Below are positions 1 through 6,557 of a DNA stretch of 6,609 nt, piece after piece; the stretch's first letter is position 1, and every line of letters starts with the position of its first letter. The stretch is from Mageeibacillus sp. UBA1193. Its GTDB lineage: Bacteria; Bacillota; Clostridia; Saccharofermentanales; Saccharofermentanaceae. The notes beneath the pieces are model-generated. The model did not search any database. It was not told the origin of the DNA and saw nothing but the letters and a program-made list of their open reading frames with translations. The translations under genes were made by a program, and so were the position numbers. The stretch covers positions 1 to 6,609 of the forward strand of contig DBYF01000092.1 of NCBI GenBank assembly GCA_002310155.1, written 5' to 3'.

Positions 1-665
1 TTTCTGGTGTAGAGCCAGGACGGGAAGTGACCCGGAGCATCCGGAGTATTTCCCTCGTCGAGGTACTGGCGGATCATAGGAACAGTTTCCTTGAGATACA
101 TGTAAGTCGCGTAGATCGCTACAGTGGAACGCGGCTGCTTCGGCTTCTCTTCAAGCGTCTCGACCTTGTTTCCGTCGAGAGTAGCTACAGCAAGTTTCTT
201 CAGCTGCTCGATATCTTCGACGCAGACGGAGATGAGAGTATCCTTTCTGTTCTCCATGAAGAAATCGTACATATCCTTGAGCTTGTAGGTGAACAGATTG
301 TCGCCGGCGATGATCATCATATCCTCATCGATTGCGAGCTTGTCGATCACGAACTGGATGTCGCCGATGGCTCCGAGTTTATTGGTATCGTCGGTCGTGC
401 CGTCATCGATGACCTCGATCGGAGTAGAGATGCGTCCTTCGGCAAGATCCTTATCGGAGCGGGCAGATGCCCAGTCAGCGAACTTGTCTGCGAAACGGTG
501 ATTCGTAACAACGACGATCTTGTTAACGTCCGGGATGGTCTCGATCTCATCGGTGATGTAATCGATCATGGCCTTCGGTCCGACCGGCAGAAGCGGCTTC
601 GGCGTATTAATGGTCAGCGGATAAAGGCGTGTGGCATATCCGGCAGCTAAAATCAATGCAATCAT
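1..665 (-). CDS. Sugar-phosphate nucleotidyltransferase, 3' end outside window
   Basis: This partial gene shows 221 complete codons; it runs off the left edge. The protein begins MIALILAAGYATRLYPLT, the nucleotide-binding signature of NTP_transferase enzymes, followed by TPKPLLPV (residues 21-28), with K23 in the usual substrate-contacting lysine position. AGDNLF (120-125) carries the expected metal-binding Asp122, and GAIGDIQFVI (98-107), EEKP and DAPGHFPSWL near the visible end fit the glucose-1-phosphate thymidylyl/uridylyltransferase-like group. Such cytosolic enzymes join a sugar or polyol phosphate to an NTP to make an activated precursor for cell-surface polymers; the substrate cannot be read from this part. 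I chose the start at 665 because it gives the family's usual N terminus and has a GAGGAAAGG ribosome binding site at about 673-681. An in-frame ATG at 738-740 would add 25 residues of non-family sequence. The gene is divergent from glmU, whose N-terminal domain has the same fold. Confidence 0.9.
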   Translation of the reverse strand, partial: MIALILAAGYATRLYPLTINTPKPLLPVGPKAMIDYITDEIETIPDVNKIVVVTNHRFADKFADWASARSDKDLAEGRISTPIEVIDDGTTDDTNKLGAIGDIQFVIDKLAIDEDMMIIAGDNLFTYKLKDMYDFFMENRKDTLISVCVEDIEQLKKLAVATLDGNKVETLEEKPKQPRSTVAIYATYMYLKETVPMIRQYLDEGNTPDAPGHFPSWLYTR

Positions 666-696
666 TTCTTTTCCTTTCCTCACCTGGATGTGAGTT

Positions 697-732
697 TCCG
701 GAGCGCCATTGCTCCACGGAGTCCGCTCCGGA
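697..732 (-). repeat. Nested inverted repeat in the nucleotidyltransferase leader
   Basis: TCCGGAGCG (697-705) and CGCTCCGGA (724-732) are perfect 9-base inverted copies with an 18-base loop. The loop and arms can also fold as two smaller hairpins: GGAGC (700-704) with GCTCC (711-715), and GGAG (718-721) with CTCC (726-729). The element is GC-rich within an AT-rich intergenic region, and lies between the putative transcription start and the ribosome binding site of the minus-strand gene. It has no T-run, so it is not a normal intrinsic terminator. It may be an mRNA leader structure or a protein-binding site; the function is unknown. Confidence 0.6.
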
Positions 733-749
733 GATGTCATATTTTTAAC

Positions 750-778
750 ATCTTACCAAAAATTGACATAAAAATCTA
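750..778 (-). promoter_or_regulatory. Candidate extended -10 promoter of the nucleotidyltransferase gene
   Basis: Read on the minus strand, TGGTAAGAT (750-758) is an extended -10 element (TGn plus TAAGAT, four of six matches to TATAAT). A weak -35, TAGATT, lies 17 bases upstream at 773-778. Transcription would begin near 743 and give a leader of about 80 bases containing the inverted repeat at 697-732. This is inferred from motif matching only; the region is AT-rich, so chance matches are possible. Confidence 0.35.
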
Positions 779-830
779 TTTACAATCCTTTTCGTTTCGA
801 TGACAGGTGGCAAAAATGTAAAGGAAAATG

Positions 831-859
831 TAGAAAAACAGCGGAAAAACCGCTATAAT
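831..859 (+). promoter_or_regulatory. Candidate sigma-70-type promoter for glmU-pth-mfd
   Basis: A perfect TATAAT at 854-859 is preceded, after a 17-base spacer, by TAGAAA at 831-836 (four of six matches to TTGACA). The bases upstream (about 811-830) are A-rich, like an UP element. Transcription would start near 865-867 and give a leader of about 109 bases before the glmU start codon. It is the only promoter-like sequence with correct spacing found on the plus strand in this gap, and no comparable one was seen between the downstream genes. Confidence 0.6.
840..854. repeat. Short palindrome inside the promoter spacer
   Basis: AGCGG (840-844) and CCGCT (850-854) are perfect inverted copies around AAAAA. 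The element fills most of the spacer between the -35 and -10 boxes and touches the first base of the -10. A protein bound here would overlap RNA polymerase, so it could be an operator, but a 5-base arm can arise by chance. Confidence 0.35.
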
Positions 860-868
860 ATCATTGAT

Positions 869-955
869 ATGGATACTAACAGGAATCCGATGGTCAAAGT
901 TCCGAAAGAACCTGATCATTGGGGTTTTTGTGCGCATATACGAAAACTAACTTAG
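869..955 (+). CDS. Possible short leader ORF upstream of glmU (28 codons)
   Basis: An ATG at 869-871 opens 28 codons that end in TAG at 953-955, 19 bases before the glmU start. The start lies only a few bases after the predicted transcription start, so this form would be nearly leaderless. A second in-frame ATG at 890-892 has AGGA at 881-884, five bases upstream, and would give a 21-residue peptide starting MVKVPKEPDHWGF and ending in IRKLT. The peptide is basic, has one Trp and one Cys, no membrane segment, and resembles no family I recognise. Its last third overlaps the hairpin at 924-947, so it could be a regulatory leader peptide, a small protein, or a chance open frame. Base composition does not decide between these. 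Confidence 0.25.
   Translation: MDTNRNPMVKVPKEPDHWGFCAHIRKLT
924..947 (+). promoter_or_regulatory. Hairpin in the glmU 5' leader
   Basis: GTTTTTGTG (924-932) pairs with TACGAAAAC (939-947) over nine pairs, two of them G-U, around the six-base loop CGCATA. The stem ends 13 bases before the AAGGAG ribosome binding site of glmU (961-966). It is AU-rich, so only moderately stable, and has no following T-run, which argues against a terminator. It could affect translation start or mRNA stability; no known riboswitch class was recognised. Confidence 0.4.
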
Positions 956-974
956 CCTAAAAGGAGAAACGAAT

Positions 975-2387
975 ATGGAGCTTTGTGCAGTTGTAATGGC
1001 AGCCGGTGAAGGGAAGCGTATGCATTCCAATCATTCGAAGGTCGTCCAGCTTGCGGCCGGTAAACCGCTCATCCGCTGGGTCGCGGAGGCGCTTTCCGGA
1101 GTAGGTGCTACCGAGCAGGTATATATCGTCGGACACAGACAGGAAGAAGTCAGAGAGGTACTTGGTGAAGACGTTGCGTTCGTTTTCCAGGAGCAGCAGC
1201 TCGGTACCGGACATGCTGTTATGCAGGCGGCTCCTTTCCTCGAGGGAAGAAACGGATGCACGATCGTCCTTCCGGGCGACGCTCCGCTCATTACTTCCGA
1301 TACGATCGGAAAAGCACTCGAGATGTTCGAGCAGGGTGATTACGGTGCTGTCATCATCACAGGTCTGGCACCGGACCCGAAGGGATACGGACGTGTTATC
1401 AGAAACGCGGAAGGTAACGTAGTGAAGATCGTTGAGCATCGTGATTGCACAGAAGATGAACTGAAGGTCAACGAGATCAATTCCTCGATCTACTGCTTCA
1501 AGACACCGCTCCTTCTGTCCGCTCTCGGTCGTATCGACGCGAAGAACGCGCAGAAAGAATACTACCTGACAGATACTATCGAGATCCTGATCAAGGACGG
1601 TCACAAGGTCGGTGCGTATGTCGCGGATTTCGATGAGACACGTGGTGTAAACGACCGTATTCAGCTGCAGGAAGTCGGTAAGATGCTCAACAGAAGAACC
1701 TGCATGAAGCTGATGCAGCAGGGCGTCCAGATCGTCGATACAGAGACGACATGGATCGCGGATACTGTCGAGATCGGTAAGGATACGCTCATTCTTCCGG
1801 GATCTGTTCTTCTCGGAAACACGATGATCGGTGACGAGTGTGTCATCGGTGAGAATACCCGTCTTGAGAATGTAAGAGTCGGCGACGGAACGACGATCGA
1901 CAACTCGATCGCGTCGGACTGCGATGTCGGCAAGAACTGCCGTATCGGACCATACTCCCATCTGCGTCCGGATACGATCCTTAAGGACAATGTCACCATC
2001 GGTGCGTATGTTGAAGTTAAGAACGCGACTATCGGTGATTACTCCCGTGCCCGCCACCTGACCTATGTCGGTGATGCGAAGGTCGGTAAGAACGTAAACT
2101 TCGGCTGCGGTACAGTAACCTGTAACTACGATGGTATGGATAAGACCTGGTGTGTCATCGGCGATAACGTATTTATCGGTGGTAACAGCAACCTCATCTC
2201 TCCGGTAACTCTCGAAGAGAATTCCTACATCGCCGCGGGTTCGACCATCACGGAAGATGTTCCGGAGCTTGGTCTTGCGATCGCCAGATCCCAGCAGGTC
2301 GTCAAGGAGAACTGGGTCGCCAAGAAGAACCGTTCCCGTGCGTCTACTGTTATCCAGCCGGATAAGAAGCGTACCAGCGGTATGTGA
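975..2387 (+). CDS. glmU: Bifunctional GlcNAc-1-phosphate uridylyltransferase / glucosamine-1-phosphate acetyltransferase
   Basis: GlmU acetylates glucosamine-1-phosphate and then transfers UMP to it, giving UDP-GlcNAc, the cytosolic precursor for peptidoglycan. The 470-residue protein has both domains. In the uridylyltransferase domain (about 1-230) are MAAGEGKRM (8-16), K22, QLGTGHA (75-81), GDAPLI with Asp102 (matching E. coli Asp105), GYGR (137-140), EINSSIY with Asn169, and GVN with Asn226. The left-handed beta-helix acetyltransferase domain (about 255-445) has hexapeptide repeats, LRP with Arg331, Lys349, HLTY with catalytic His361 and Tyr364, CNYDG (383-387) and Arg438. The usual Ser near E. 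coli 405 is Gly403 here. The tail is basic and about 10-15 residues longer than usual. AAGGAG (961-966) lies eight bases before the ATG. It is the first large gene of the rightward cluster. Identification is firm from motifs across the full length. Confidence 0.97.
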   Translation: MELCAVVMAAGEGKRMHSNHSKVVQLAAGKPLIRWVAEALSGVGATEQVYIVGHRQEEVREVLGEDVAFVFQEQQLGTGHAVMQAAPFLEGRNGCTIVLPGDAPLITSDTIGKALEMFEQGDYGAVIITGLAPDPKGYGRVIRNAEGNVVKIVEHRDCTEDELKVNEINSSIYCFKTPLLLSALGRIDAKNAQKEYYLTDTIEILIKDGHKVGAYVADFDETRGVNDRIQLQEVGKMLNRRTCMKLMQQGVQIVDTETTWIADTVEIGKDTLILPGSVLLGNTMIGDECVIGENTRLENVRVGDGTTIDNSIASDCDVGKNCRIGPYSHLRPDTILKDNVTIGAYVEVKNATIGDYSRARHLTYVGDAKVGKNVNFGCGTVTCNYDGMDKTWCVIGDNVFIGGNSNLISPVTLEENSYIAAGSTITEDVPELGLAIARSQQVVKENWVAKKNRSRASTVIQPDKKRTSGM

Positions 2388-2438
2388 TCCGATGTGGTTC
2401 CGAAGGAAACGAAATACGGAGAACGACTGGACGGCTAT

Positions 2439-2445
2439 AGGTGAG
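2439..2445 (+). promoter_or_regulatory. Ribosome binding site that decides the pth start
   Basis: AGGTGAG matches the 3' part of the ideal AAGGAGGTGA anti-SD complement, and its AGG ends seven bases before the ATG at 2449, which is optimal spacing. The rival in-frame ATG at 2392 has no comparable site, only AGCGG at 2376-2380. This favours the start at 2449. Confidence 0.6.
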
Positions 2446-2448
2446 AAT

Positions 2449-3021
2449 ATGTGGCTGATCGTAGGCCTGGGAAATCCGGGAAAAGAATATACATCGACCT
2501 TTCATAACTGCGGTTTCATGACTCTGGAAGTCCTGGCGCAGAAGAACAACATCAAGGTCGATAAGCTCAAGTGGAAAGGCGAATACGGAAGAGGAACGAT
2601 CCAGGGGGAAGACTGTATCCTCCTGCGTCCGCATACCTTCATGAACCTTTCGGGACAGAGTGTCCAGGAAGTCATGAAGTTCTTCAAGATCCCGCTCGAT
2701 CACCTGATCGTGATCTACGATGACATCGATATCCAGAGAGGCAAGATCCGCGTCCGTTCGAGCGGTTCAGCCGGCACACATAACGGCATGAAGTCCGTCA
2801 TCTACTGCGTCGAGTCCCAGGACTTCGCAAGAGTCCGGATCGGCTGCGGTCCGGTCCCTGAGCACTGGGATCTGGCAGACTTTGTTCTTTCAACGATTCC
2901 GAAGGATGAGCAGGAAACGATGCTGAAATCCTTCGAAGAAGGCGCACAGGCAGTCGAGGATATACTCTCGGGCAAACCGATCCCGGGTGGAAGAAACAGA
3001 GGAGGATCCCATCATTCATGA
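2449..3021 (+). CDS. pth: Peptidyl-tRNA hydrolase
   Basis: Pth cleaves the ester bond of peptidyl-tRNAs that drop off ribosomes, recycling tRNA in the cytosol. The 190-residue protein is normal size for bacterial Pth and starts MWLIVGLGNPGKEY. Residues expected at the active site are present: Asn9 in GNPG, catalytic His19 in FHNCGF with Asn20, TFMNLSG (62-68) with Met64 and Asn65, the Asp pair in YDDIDI (about 89-94), and HNG in GSAGTHNGMKS near residue 110. FARVRIGCG and the late FVLS match the family C-terminal half. The gene starts 61 bases after glmU and its TGA overlaps the mfd ATG by four bases, so mfd is probably translationally coupled to it. An in-frame ATG at 2392, four bases after the glmU stop, would add 19 residues starting MWFRRKRN; some clostridial Pth proteins have such basic extensions, so this start stays possible. 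Confidence 0.95.
   Translation: MWLIVGLGNPGKEYTSTFHNCGFMTLEVLAQKNNIKVDKLKWKGEYGRGTIQGEDCILLRPHTFMNLSGQSVQEVMKFFKIPLDHLIVIYDDIDIQRGKIRVRSSGSAGTHNGMKSVIYCVESQDFARVRIGCGPVPEHWDLADFVLSTIPKDEQETMLKSFEEGAQAVEDILSGKPIPGGRNRGGSHHS
3000..3005 (+). promoter_or_regulatory. Ribosome binding site of mfd inside the pth end
   Basis: AGGAGG sits 12 bases before the mfd ATG at 3018, a longer gap than usual. It lies within the last codons of pth, so ribosomes ending pth could restart through the ATGA overlap as well. No better site was found for the next in-frame ATG at 3045, which supports 3018. Confidence 0.6.
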
Positions 3022-6000
3022 TCTTTCTTCCTTCGATAAAAGATATGCTGAAAGAAGCCTTCGTCGACCCTGCCTTTAAGGAGCTGGTCGATTCTTTTTC
3101 TGCGCAGAAAGGACACATCAACCTGACCGGAATGACCGAGACACAGAAGGCATTCCTGATCGCTGCTGCCGCTCTTTACCAGAGCGAGAACAGCGAATCG
3201 GAGAATACTCCGATCCCGGTGATCCTCGTATCCGATGAACTTTCCGCGAGAAGGATCAAGTCCCATCTCGATTCGTTCTTCGAGAAGGAGAGCGTGATCC
3301 TCCGTGGAAGAGAGACACATATGTCCGCGGTCTCGGCATCGAGCCGTGAGATCGAACAGGGACGTGTAAAAGCACTCGTCAAATATGTGACCAGAGACTG
3401 CGGCTGCCTCATCGTTACAGCAGGCGCGCTTCTTACAAAGATGCTTCCGATGAACCGCTTCATCAACACGACGGTCACGGTCCGTCTCGGAAAGAGACTT
3501 CCGCCGGAGGACCTCGCGCAGACACTCATCTCCATGGGCTATGTCCGCACGCGTGAAGTAGAAGGTGTAGGTGAGTTCTCGAAACGAGGCGATATTTTCG
3601 ACTTCTTCCCGAGCGGCTCCGACATGGGCGTGCGTCTCTCGTTCTTCGACGATGAAGTCGACCAGATCAAGCTATTTAACCTCAACACCCAGAGATCCGA
3701 ACAGCAGCTCAAGGAGTTTACGATCCTTCCTGCATCCGAACTTCTCCTTCCGAAAAAAGAGTGGGAGAAACTCGCGGACAAGATGGTCGCGATCGGTGAT
3801 AATGCCGCGAAGAAAGCAGCGGCGATCGGTGCTGACAGAAACAATATCGATACGCTTCTCCGCATGGTCGGAAAAGAGAGTGAAGCCCTTCGCTCCGGCG
3901 GTTCTTTTTCCGGATGGGAAAAGTGGGCGGCTGTACTTGAGGAGAACACCGAGTCGATCCTCACCTTCGTAAGAGGCATGGGCGACACGATCTATGTTGA
4001 CGAGATCGCGCAGGTACGTTCCCGCATGGATGGTGTTGCGGCAGACTTTGAAGCGCGCTTTCGAAATGCTTTTGAAAAAGGACTCGTCCCGGCAGAGTGC
4101 TCGACGGCACTTGCCAAGATCCCGGATGTTTTCAGGGAACTCGATAAGAAACAGGTGGTCGCGATGGCCATCCTGCCGAGCAGTAATAACGGACTTCCCG
4201 GCGGCGTTCATATCAAGATCCAGGGTACTGCGTGCAACAGTTACAGAGGTCATGAAGATGCTCTTGCCGAGCTGATCTCCGGAAGAAATAAAGAAGGAAA
4301 AACGACGTACATCATGAGCGGTACGGGAAGCCGTGCCGAGAAACTCAGAACGTTCCTCTTTGAAAAGAACAGTATGCCGGTCCTTCTTCCGAAGCCTCTT
4401 CCGAACGGATTTATCTATCCTGCGATCAACATGATCCTCATCGGTACGCAGGACATCTTCGGTGTCGACCGTGGTATCAAGAAGAAGAAAAAAGGCGGTA
4501 TGACGATCGACCTTTTCTCCGACCTGGTACCGGGCGAACTCGTCGTTGATGATGAAAACGGTGTCGGCAGATACGACGGTCTCGTGAATCTTGAAGTCGA
4601 GGGAACGAAGAGAGACTATCTGCAGATCACATACGCGAATGACGATCATCTGTATATCCCGATGGACCGTCTCGACCATATCCAGAAATATGTCGCTTCT
4701 GACGGAAGAACACCGAAGCTCGCGAGACTCGGTTCCGCCGAGTGGAGCAAGTCCGTAAGCCGCGCGAAGAATTCCATCAAGCAGCTTGCGTTTGACCTCG
4801 TCGAACTTTACGCAAAGAGACAGGCCGTCGACGGGTATGCGTTCGCTCCGGACACAGTATGGCAGGCACAGTTTGAAGACGATTTCCCATATCAGGAGAC
4901 CGACGACCAGCTCAATGCGATCAAGGAAATCAAGAAAGATATGGAGTCGAAAAAGTCGATGGACAGACTCCTCTGCGGTGACGTCGGATTTGGTAAAACA
5001 GAGGTCGCTTTCCGCGCGATCTTCAAGTGCGTCATGGACGGAAAACAGGCGGTGCTCCTCGCGCCGACAACGGTCCTTGTCCAGCAGCACTATGATAACC
5101 TGAAAGAGCGTCTGCGCGGCTATCCGATCCGTATCGCGATGCTCAGCCGCTTCGCAACCCCGAAGGAAGTTAAGCGTGCCGTACAGGGCATCAATGACGG
5201 GTCCGTCGATGTCGTGGTCGGTACCCATCGCGTTCTGAGCAAGGATGTCCAGCCGAGAAATCTTGGCCTCATGGTCATCGATGAAGAGCAGAGATTCGGC
5301 GTCAACCACAAAGAGAAAATGAAGACTCTGCGTAACACGGTCGACGTACTGACATTAACGGCAACTCCGATCCCGAGAACACTACACATGTCTCTGTCGG
5401 GCATCCGTGATATTTCCGTTCTGGAAGAACCGCCGCAGGACAGACGTCCGGTACAGACATATGTAATCGAATACGATCCGCAGATCATCGCGGAAGCATG
5501 TCTTCGCGAGATCGAACGTCACGGACAGGTATTCTATCTGTTCAACAATACGCACCTCATCCAGGAGAAAGCTGAGATGCTTGCGGATATGCTTCCCGGT
5601 GCGAGAATCGTGTATGCACACGGTAAGATGAGTGAGAGAGAACTCGAGAGCATCATCGAGGCATTCATCCGGAAAGAAGCGGATATCCTCGTCTGCACGA
5701 CGATCATCGAGTCAGGTGTAGATATGCCGAACGTTAACACGATCATTGTCGAGAACAGTGACCGCTTCGGTCTTTCGCAGTTGTATCAGCTGAAGGGACG
5801 TGTCGGAAGATCCGACCGTCAGGCATACGCGTACATCACGTACCAGCCGGAGAAAGTCCTGAACGAAGACGCGGAAAAAAGACTCGCCGCGATCCGTGAT
5901 TTTACGGAACTCGGATCCGGTATCAAGATCGCACTTAAGGACCTCGAGGTCCGTGGCGCAGGCAACCTTCTCGGTGCGGAACAGCACGGCCAGATGGATG

Positions 6001-6557
6001 TCATCGGATACGAGCTCTACTGCCGTATGCTCGATGAAGAGATCAAGAAACTGTCCGGCACATGGGAGCCGGAAGTCGAGGATACCGTCATCAAGATGAG
6101 CGAGGATGCATACATCTCTCCTACGTATATTCCGGATGACGGACAGCGTATGGACGTCTACCGTCATATCCAGAGCATCGCGTCCAGAAAAGAAAGAGAA
6201 GACCTCGAAGATGAACTGATCGACCGTTTCGGCGATGTGCCGAAGGAAGTCACGATCCTTGCGAATATCGCCATCATCCGTCATCAGGCGGCCAAGCTCG
6301 GTTTCGAGAAAGTAGAGATCGAGAAAGATACCGCAAAGCTGTATTTCCGTCCGGGTGTATCGGGCGCGGCAGCTGCGGTCCTCATGGCGAGCGGAGACAA
6401 GCGCTTCGACGGACACATCATGGTATATTCCCTGAAGCATCCGTTCCTGCAGTATAAGCCGATGCCGAAAGATCAGGCGGAGATCGTTGCCAACGTCGCG
6501 GATCTTCTTGACCTGATGAGTGAAGGCGCGAAGAAAGAAAGCGAGAGCAAAGCATGA
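3018..6557 (+). CDS. mfd: Transcription-repair coupling factor, RNA polymerase-displacing translocase
   Basis: Mfd binds RNA polymerase stalled at DNA damage, pushes it off using ATP, and recruits UvrA for nucleotide excision repair. The 1179 residues are full length for the family. In order: a diverged UvrB-like module (about 1-340) with GEFSKRGDIFDFFP (185-198) and FFDDEVD; a D3-like linker region (about 350-480); a CarD-like RNA polymerase interaction domain (about 500-560) with GVGRYDGL (515-522); then the RecG-like motor with Walker A GDVGFGKTEV (654-663), APTTVL (682-687), Walker B IDEEQRFGV (754-762), TATPIPRTLHMS (781-792), ESGVDMPN (898-905) and GRVGRS (927-932); then RGAGNLLG (979-986) and a C-terminal TRCF domain (about 1020-1145). 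The interaction domain has Asp511 and Asn514 where family members generally have His. The gene overlaps its neighbour by ATGA at each end. A Lys run (488-492) lies in the linker. Confidence 0.97.
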   Translation: MIFLPSIKDMLKEAFVDPAFKELVDSFSAQKGHINLTGMTETQKAFLIAAAALYQSENSESENTPIPVILVSDELSARRIKSHLDSFFEKESVILRGRETHMSAVSASSREIEQGRVKALVKYVTRDCGCLIVTAGALLTKMLPMNRFINTTVTVRLGKRLPPEDLAQTLISMGYVRTREVEGVGEFSKRGDIFDFFPSGSDMGVRLSFFDDEVDQIKLFNLNTQRSEQQLKEFTILPASELLLPKKEWEKLADKMVAIGDNAAKKAAAIGADRNNIDTLLRMVGKESEALRSGGSFSGWEKWAAVLEENTESILTFVRGMGDTIYVDEIAQVRSRMDGVAADFEARFRNAFEKGLVPAECSTALAKIPDVFRELDKKQVVAMAILPSSNNGLPGGVHIKIQGTACNSYRGHEDALAELISGRNKEGKTTYIMSGTGSRAEKLRTFLFEKNSMPVLLPKPLPNGFIYPAINMILIGTQDIFGVDRGIKKKKKGGMTIDLFSDLVPGELVVDDENGVGRYDGLVNLEVEGTKRDYLQITYANDDHLYIPMDRLDHIQKYVASDGRTPKLARLGSAEWSKSVSRAKNSIKQLAFDLVELYAKRQAVDGYAFAPDTVWQAQFEDDFPYQETDDQLNAIKEIKKDMESKKSMDRLLCGDVGFGKTEVAFRAIFKCVMDGKQAVLLAPTTVLVQQHYDNLKERLRGYPIRIAMLSRFATPKEVKRAVQGINDGSVDVVVGTHRVLSKDVQPRNLGLMVIDEEQRFGVNHKEKMKTLRNTVDVLTLTATPIPRTLHMSLSGIRDISVLEEPPQDRRPVQTYVIEYDPQIIAEACLREIERHGQVFYLFNNTHLIQEKAEMLADMLPGARIVYAHGKMSERELESIIEAFIRKEADILVCTTIIESGVDMPNVNTIIVENSDRFGLSQLYQLKGRVGRSDRQAYAYITYQPEKVLNEDAEKRLAAIRDFTELGSGIKIALKDLEVRGAGNLLGAEQHGQMDVIGYELYCRMLDEEIKKLSGTWEPEVEDTVIKMSEDAYISPTYIPDDGQRMDVYRHIQSIASRKEREDLEDELIDRFGDVPKEVTILANIAIIRHQAAKLGFEKVEIEKDTAKLYFRPGVSGAAAAVLMASGDKRFDGHIMVYSLKHPFLQYKPMPKDQAEIVANVADLLDLMSEGAKKESESKA

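Noticed and set aside
680..709. Nine-codon upstream ORF (MALRKLTSR) in the nucleotidyltransferase leader, minus strand, ending beside its ribosome binding site
   Set aside because: The only GGAG lies two bases before its ATG, too close to work well, and the ORF is too short to distinguish from chance.
665..740. Longer nucleotidyltransferase starting at the minus-strand ATG at 738-740
   Set aside because: The 25 added residues do not resemble the family, the standard N terminus begins at 665, and 665 has a good ribosome binding site.
763..786. Plus-strand promoter made of TTGACA (763-768) and TACAAT (781-786)
   Set aside because: Both boxes are good but the spacer is only 12 bases, far from the 16-18 needed, and TAGAAA-N17-TATAAT downstream is better.
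924..947. Intrinsic terminator or attenuator in the glmU leader
   Set aside because: The stem is AU-rich and is followed by CTAACTTAGCC, not a T-run; the T-run present is inside the stem.
666..974. Known riboswitch, tRNA or small RNA gene in the intergenic region
   Set aside because: No T-loop, anticodon arm or recognisable riboswitch core was found; only short inverted repeats are present.
3672..5309. 545-codon minus-strand open frame inside mfd, and similar frames of 366 and 207 codons opposite glmU and the left gene
   Set aside because: They are in exact codon register with well-recognised genes, contain no recognisable domain, and are explained by avoidance of TTA, CTA and TCA in the sense genes.
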